64,000 nucleotides of DNA from Robbsia andropogonis (GTDB taxonomy: Bacteria; Pseudomonadota; Gammaproteobacteria; Burkholderiales; Burkholderiaceae). The notes under the pieces were generated by a model. It did no database searches and was not told the origin of the DNA. It worked only from the letters and a program-made list of their open reading frames with translations. Both the position numbers and the translations under genes were made by a program. Of this stretch, positions 59,472-64,000 are shown in pieces. Each line of letters begins with the position of its first letter. Position 1 is the first letter of the stretch. Location: the NCBI RefSeq assembly GCF_000970345.1, contig NZ_LAQU01000004.1:186001-250000 (forward strand). The letters are read 5' to 3'.

Positions 59472-61994
59472 ATGTTCCACTTTAACTCTGGCAATGCCTT
59501 GCAAAACACAGTGCGCGGCGCCGGATTGGGGACAACCTTTTCACCCGGCAATCAGATCGGTGAGGAACCCGATTTCACGCTTGTCTCGCACGACGTCCCG
59601 GACCGCGAGAAGACCGGGAAAAAGGGCGACGATGCCGGCGAGGACGATGTCCTGTACGTGCGGGTCGCGCTCGATCAGCCAATCCAGACCCTTTTCGACT
59701 ATCGCTATCGATCCGGCCAATTCGCAGGCGTGCTTCCTGTTCCTGGAATGCTTGTGTGGGTACCGTTCGGTAAGCGCCGCGTCACAGCCGTCATCTGGGC
59801 CGTGGCTGAGCAGACCGATGTGCCGCCGAATCGTTTGAAATCGATCGAGGCAATCTGTGATGACTGTCCGCCGCTGGATGCACGGTGGCGGGCGCTGATC
59901 GCTTTTGCGGCAGGGTATTACCAGCGTGGTATCGGCGAAGTGGCACTGCCCGCCTTGCCACAGGGGCTGCGGGATCCGTCCCGTTGGGGGCATCTCCTGC
60001 CGCGCCAAGCGGTCTATGCCCTGCGTGATGATGTCCCGGAGGCGCTGGCGCAACTGAATGCCAGGGTGCCAAGGCGCGCAGCGGCGCTTCGTCGTTTGGT
60101 CGACGGACTGGCGTCCGCCCCTTTGACGCTATCGGCGGCGCGTCGACTGCACCCCCGCGCCGCCGCGCAACTGGATGCCTGGTGCGCATCCGGAGAGGTG
60201 CGACGTTACGAGATCGAGGGGGATGATGCTGGCGAGCGCGCAACGCCCTTGGCGCACGCGACACCCGAGATTGTCCCGGCGCGGGTCTTGAGCGCCGAGC
60301 AGCAGGAAGCGGTCACCCGGATCGACGCTGCATCGAGAGCGGGGGGGTTTGCGCCGTTTCTACTCCATGGCGTCACCGGCAGCGGTAAGACCGAGGTGTA
60401 TCTGCAGAGCCTGGCGCGGCTGCTGGCGCGGGATCCCCTGGCGCAGGCGCTGGTCCTGGTGCCCGAAATCAACTTGACGCCGCAATTCGATGCCTTGTTC
60501 AGGCGGCGCTTCGCATCTCTGGGCGACGGTGCGGTGGCAACGTTGCATAGCGGCCTCGCCGACGGCGAGCGGACCCGTCACTGGCTTGCAGCCCATCTCG
60601 GTCGCGCGCGCATCGTCCTGGGGACGCGACTGGCGGTCATGGCGTCCTTTCCCCGGCTTGCGATGATCATCGTCGATGAAGAGCACGAAGCGGCCTACAA
60701 GCAGCAGGAAGGTCTGCGCTATTCGGCGCGGGACTTGGCCGTGTGGCGTGCCAAACAGCTGAATGTGCCGATCGTGCTCGGGTCCGCCACGCCATCGCTC
60801 GAAAGCTGGTCACAGGCGGAGCAGGGGCGTTATCGCCGCCTGTCTATGACGACGCGGCCGGCGGTTGCCGCGATGGCTTCGCAGGCGTTGTCACCGGCAC
60901 ACGTTCTGCCGCGCATGACGTTGATTGATATGGAGCTGGAGCGTCAACGAAGACGTCCGAGCATCGACGGTTTCAGCGTGCCCTTGGTGGCGGCCTTACG
61001 CAAGCGCCTGGCACAAGGCGAGCAGAGTCTTATCTTCCTGAATCGACGCGGCTATGCGCCGGTATTGTCGTGCGATGCCTGCGGCTGGGTCTGCGGTTGT
61101 CCGCGCTGCAGCGCTTACCTTGTTCTTCACAAATTGGATCGGGCGTTGCGTTGTCACCATTGCGGATGGCAGCAACGCATTCCGCCGGCCTGTCCTGAAT
61201 GCGGTAACGTCGATATCGCGCCGATGGGGCGCGGCACGCAGCGCGCCGAGGAGACGCTTGCCGAACTTGTGCCGGGTGCGCGTGTCCTGCGCATTGATGC
61301 CGACAGCACGCGCAAGAAAGGCAGTGCTGCCGCGCTGTTTGCAAACGTTCACGCCGGTGATGTCGACATCCTGGTGGGCACGCATATGATCGCGAAGGGC
61401 CACGATTTCCAGCGAGTGAGTTTGGTGGGCGTGCTAAACGCCGACTCGGCTTTGTTTTCCCACGACTTCCGCGCGACGGAACGGCTGTTTGCGCAATTGA
61501 TGCAGGTTGCAGGCCGTGCTGGGCGCGGTGGCCAGAGCGGCGATGTGTTGATTCAGACGCGCCATCCCACGCATCCCTTGTTTCAGGCACTCGCGCGGCA
61601 CGACTATCCGGGTTTTGCCGAGGCGTCGTTAACGGAGCGTCGGCAGGCAGGATTGCCCCCGTTTATCCATCAGGCCTTGCTGCGTGCCGAGGCGAAGACG
61701 CTCGAGCAGGCAATGGCCTTTCTGCAGCGGGCGGCTGGGCATTTCGATGTGGTGAAGGCGTCAGTAGCGGCCGTGCCGGGCGACGGCAACGCGCCACGCG
61801 AGGATGTTCATCGCTTTGACCCCGTGCCGATGGCGTTGGTCAAGATCGCTAATACGTTTCGCGCGCAGTTACTGGTTGAGAGTGCCTCTCGTGCGGCGTT
61901 GCAACGATTCTTGCCCATTTGGCAGCAGGCATTGCGCGGCGATCAATCAGGAGTCGCGCGGTGGGCGGTGGAAGTGGATCCGCTGGATATTTGA
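59472..61994 (+). CDS. priA: primosomal protein N' (replication restart helicase PriA)
   Basis: About 840 residues from ATG 59472; an earlier ATG (59382) is possible. 3'-DNA-binding domain begins at VLYVRVALDQPIQTLFDY; helicase motif I is GVTGSGKTEVYLQ, motif II DEEHEAAYKQQ, and eight zinc-binding cysteines follow in CDACGWVCGCPRC and CHHCGW/CPEC. Restarts stalled forks by loading DnaB. Even from 59472 about 60 residues precede the family start, so the true initiation may be at a non-ATG codon (GTG 59511 is in frame). Confidence 0.92.
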   Translation: MFHFNSGNALQNTVRGAGLGTTFSPGNQIGEEPDFTLVSHDVPDREKTGKKGDDAGEDDVLYVRVALDQPIQTLFDYRYRSGQFAGVLPVPGMLVWVPFGKRRVTAVIWAVAEQTDVPPNRLKSIEAICDDCPPLDARWRALIAFAAGYYQRGIGEVALPALPQGLRDPSRWGHLLPRQAVYALRDDVPEALAQLNARVPRRAAALRRLVDGLASAPLTLSAARRLHPRAAAQLDAWCASGEVRRYEIEGDDAGERATPLAHATPEIVPARVLSAEQQEAVTRIDAASRAGGFAPFLLHGVTGSGKTEVYLQSLARLLARDPLAQALVLVPEINLTPQFDALFRRRFASLGDGAVATLHSGLADGERTRHWLAAHLGRARIVLGTRLAVMASFPRLAMIIVDEEHEAAYKQQEGLRYSARDLAVWRAKQLNVPIVLGSATPSLESWSQAEQGRYRRLSMTTRPAVAAMASQALSPAHVLPRMTLIDMELERQRRRPSIDGFSVPLVAALRKRLAQGEQSLIFLNRRGYAPVLSCDACGWVCGCPRCSAYLVLHKLDRALRCHHCGWQQRIPPACPECGNVDIAPMGRGTQRAEETLAELVPGARVLRIDADSTRKKGSAAALFANVHAGDVDILVGTHMIAKGHDFQRVSLVGVLNADSALFSHDFRATERLFAQLMQVAGRAGRGGQSGDVLIQTRHPTHPLFQALARHDYPGFAEASLTERRQAGLPPFIHQALLRAEAKTLEQAMAFLQRAAGHFDVVKASVAAVPGDGNAPREDVHRFDPVPMALVKIANTFRAQLLVESASRAALQRFLPIWQQALRGDQSGVARWAVEVDPLDI

Positions 61995-62025
61995 TTCGGC
62001 GCGCGCGTACGCGGATCAATTGCCT

Positions 62026-62637
62026 TTATAAATGCCGACCGGCCAGTCGCGTTTTGCTTGAATCGAAAAACTCGCCACCGCTGCCATCCCGTTTTGTCGA
62101 ATTTGCCGACTCCGCGACGCCACCGTTTTCGCTGTAGGTGCAGAGCTCTTTGACGATATCTGCCATCTCTTTGATGAAGTCCTCCGATTCGAGGGCATCC
62201 TGATAGCCGTTCGCCCTTGCTAGATCCAGGATGCGTATGGCGATCGGGGGAAATTTGTCGAGAGGGCCAGCATTAAAGCCGTCCCTTGCGCGCTTCAACA
62301 TGATGTCCATCAGTGCTGTGTTGGCAAGCGGCGGCGGAAATATCGGAGTGAATGCCTGGAGAAGGCGCCGTTCCCGCTCTCGAGCGGCAGGGCAGTGCGC
62401 ATTAACTCTCCGCGATCGTGCCTCTTCCAGGCGCATCCTGGAGGCATTCATGCTGTTCAATTTGTGCGTGCGCAATAGTCGAATTTTATCTTCGCCTAGC
62501 TTGGCCAGGCGTTCCCCGTAACTCCGGATCAGATTATCGAGTGCGAGGTTGTTCGTGAATCTTCGCAAATCTGGTGAATCAAGTAATGCGCTGGGCATAT
62601 AAAGTTGGACGTAAAGTCTGGCCAGATTGACTAACAT
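62026..62637 (-). CDS. unrecognised protein, 203 residues
   Basis: I do not recognise the family. It looks mostly alpha-helical and charged, with no signal peptide or membrane helix; a Pro-rich turn (PIFPPPLANTAL) stands mid-protein and the last 30 residues are Ser/Gly-rich. A good GGAG site nine bases before ATG 62637 supports the start. Its base composition looks lower in GC than neighbours, suggesting recent arrival. Convergent with priA (31-base gap), divergent from putA. Confidence 0.6.
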   Translation of the reverse strand: MLVNLARLYVQLYMPSALLDSPDLRRFTNNLALDNLIRSYGERLAKLGEDKIRLLRTHKLNSMNASRMRLEEARSRRVNAHCPAARERERRLLQAFTPIFPPPLANTALMDIMLKRARDGFNAGPLDKFPPIAIRILDLARANGYQDALESEDFIKEMADIVKELCTYSENGGVAESANSTKRDGSGGEFFDSSKTRLAGRHL

Positions 62638-62963
62638 TATTGGCGCTCCATAACGGTTCTACCTATGCCGCTATAAAGGATGCGGTATCGATTATGGGCA
62701 GCTCCCTCTTGCGATTAAATAAGACGGCGCTTTTTAAATAAGTAATTTCCTGGTCCGTATCGCATTTTCGGACTTCTCCCAAAATCGTGCGACATGAAGG
62801 CATCGCCGGGCCAGGGTGCAACCCGAAGCAGATGGGTTGCACCTTTATTTTATGTTTAGTACGATCGCAGTCAGTACGATGCTGGAAAAGGCAAGTCCGT
62901 TGGATTGCCATACGCTTTTTGCGCGCTGGCATCGCTCACCGATTCACTCCGGACTCACTACAC
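62638..62963. promoter_or_regulatory. putA regulatory region
   Basis: 326 bases between divergent genes. The notable element is the inverted GTTGCA pair at 62815-62843. No clear promoter is assigned. Confidence 0.5.
62815..62843 (+). promoter_or_regulatory. candidate PutA operator / hairpin: inverted GTTGCA motifs
   Basis: GGTGCAACCC, 9-base loop, GGGTTGCACC, followed by TTTATTTTATG. It contains TGCAAC (62817-62822) and GTTGCA (62836-62841) as an inverted pair. GTTGCA is the known binding sequence of the enteric PutA repressor domain. The same sequence could also act as a terminator hairpin. Confidence 0.55.
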
Positions 62964-64000
62964 ATGGCCAGCACCACGCTCGGCGTGAAGGTTGACGAAC
63001 CCTTGCGCGCGCGCCTTAAAGAGGCCGCTCAACGTATCGATCGAACGCCACATTGGTTGATCAAGCAGGCGATATTCGCGTATCTGGAACGGATCGAGGC
63101 CGGGCAGATGCCACCCGAATTGAGCGCGATCCTGTCGTCCGGGGACAGCGCCGATCACGGCGGTACGGACCCGGCGGTCGAGGAGGCCGCGCACCACCCG
63201 TTCATGGATTTCGCGCAAGGGGTGCAACCCCAGTCGGTGTTGCGGGCGGCAATCACAGCCGCCTATCGGCGCCCCGAGCCGGAGTGCGTGCCATTTCTCA
63301 TCGGTCATGCAAAGCTGCCGGACGCGCTGGCCGGCCAGGTGCGGCAACTGGCGGCGCGTCTGGTCACGGCGCTGCGTGGCAAGCAATCGGGCGGCGGCGT
63401 GGAAGGGCTGATCCACGAGTTCTCGTTGTCGAGTCAGGAAGGCGTTGCGCTGATGTGCCTTGCCGAGGCACTGCTGCGTATTCCGGATCGCGCGACACGC
63501 GATGCCTTGATCCGCGACAAGATCAGCCATGGCGACTGGAAGTCCCATATGGGTAATGCCCCGTCGATGTTCGTCAATGCGGCAACATGGGGGCTGATGC
63601 TGACCGGCAAGCTGGTGGCCACGAATAGCGAAGCCGGTCTCTCCGCGGCATTGACGCGGTTGATCGGCAAGGGCGGCGAGCCGCTGATCCGCAAGGGCGT
63701 GGATATGGCGATGCGCCTGATGGGCGAGCAATTCGTCACTGGCGAGACGATCTCGGAAGCGCTGGCGAACAGCCGTAAATTCGAGGCGCGTGGCTTCCGC
63801 TATTCGTACGACATGCTCGGCGAGGCGGCCACCACCGAGGAAGACGCACGACATTACTTCGAATCGTATGAGCAAGCGATTCACGCGATTGGCAAGGCGT
63901 CGAACGGTCGCGGCATTTACGAAGGTCCCGGCATCTCGATCAAGCTCTCCGCACTGCATCCTCGTTATGCGCGTGCCCAATATGATCGGATGACGGCGGA
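62964..64000 (+). CDS. putA: trifunctional proline utilisation protein PutA, N-terminal part (truncated by window edge)
   Basis: The frame is open from ATG 62964 to the window end (about 345 residues seen of an expected 1,200-1,300). Residues 4-45 (TTLGVKVDEPLRARLKEAA then HWLIKQAIFAYLERIE) form a ribbon-helix-helix DNA-binding domain, so this is the repressor-type, trifunctional PutA. The proline dehydrogenase domain follows (HEFSLSSQEGVALMCLAEAL, DKISHGDWKSH, FSYDMLGEAA-like YSYDMLGEAATTEEDA, GISIKLSALHPRY). It oxidises proline to glutamate and represses its own gene when proline is absent. An inverted GTTGCA pair 120 bases upstream is a plausible operator. Confidence 0.93.
   Translation, partial: MASTTLGVKVDEPLRARLKEAAQRIDRTPHWLIKQAIFAYLERIEAGQMPPELSAILSSGDSADHGGTDPAVEEAAHHPFMDFAQGVQPQSVLRAAITAAYRRPEPECVPFLIGHAKLPDALAGQVRQLAARLVTALRGKQSGGGVEGLIHEFSLSSQEGVALMCLAEALLRIPDRATRDALIRDKISHGDWKSHMGNAPSMFVNAATWGLMLTGKLVATNSEAGLSAALTRLIGKGGEPLIRKGVDMAMRLMGEQFVTGETISEALANSRKFEARGFRYSYDMLGEAATTEEDARHYFESYEQAIHAIGKASNGRGIYEGPGISIKLSALHPRYARAQYDRMTA

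Noticed and set aside
62663..62932. An 89-residue minus-strand frame in the putA leader
   Set aside because: It covers the GTTGCA hairpin, has no good start site and resembles no protein.

Overview
The window is a chromosomal segment of a betaproteobacterium that looks like a member of the Burkholderiaceae. The evidence is the GC-rich coding sequence, the gene order mnmG-rsmG-parA-parB-atpIBEFHAGDC, a gsp cluster in which gspC runs opposite to its neighbours, a DUF3717-like small protein, a YbdK-type ligase and a trifunctional PutA. I cannot assign a genus from sequence alone. I saw no rRNA, tRNA, CRISPR array or insertion sequence.

Layout. Positions 1-4050 hold a signalling operon: the end of a multi-receiver hybrid kinase, CheR, CheB and a receiver-histidine kinase. 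It has no chemoreceptor, CheA or CheW in view. It overlaps head-on with a tiny membrane protein gene. Positions 4531-9554 hold a large-subunit catalase (katE), a phytanoyl-CoA dioxygenase-like protein, an SrkA-type kinase and a small unknown protein. Then come gshA (10138-11772) and an orphan outer-membrane efflux lipoprotein (11808-13325). Positions 13488-26021 carry a complete type II secretion cluster, gspD-E-F and gspG-H-I-J-K-L-M-N on the minus strand with gspC opposed. A lytic transglycosylase, an HU protein and an enlarged mnmC follow.

Origin zone. The gene-free stretch 30489-31966 carries three perfect DnaA boxes, five GTTAAC sites and a roughly 56-bp module present twice, in which a DnaA box is followed at fixed spacing by triplets that look like DnaA-trios. 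I propose this is the chromosomal replication origin. parS sites lie 12-15 kb to the right, around mnmG and in front of parA. Most genes to the right of about 31 kb point rightward and most to the left point leftward, as expected around an origin.

Right of the origin are a CPA2-type cation/proton antiporter, a YbdK ligase, a MarR-type regulator with an added cysteine cluster, an old-yellow-enzyme homologue, a SET-domain protein with a histone-H1-like lysine tail, a two-component pair, a DUF3717-like protein, phhB (with no phhA beside it) and an Lrp/AsnC regulator. Then come mnmG, rsmG, parA and parB, the complete ATP synthase operon behind a good sigma-70-type promoter, hemE, priA, an unrecognised 203-residue gene, and the start of putA, which runs off the window. 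The putA leader contains an inverted pair of GTTGCA motifs, the known recognition sequence of PutA in enterics.

Together the region combines replication initiation (oriC candidate, priA), segregation (parABS), energy (ATP synthase), tRNA modification (mnmC and mnmG act on the same wobble uridine), protein export (T2SS) and redox defence (katE, gshA, an OYE homologue).
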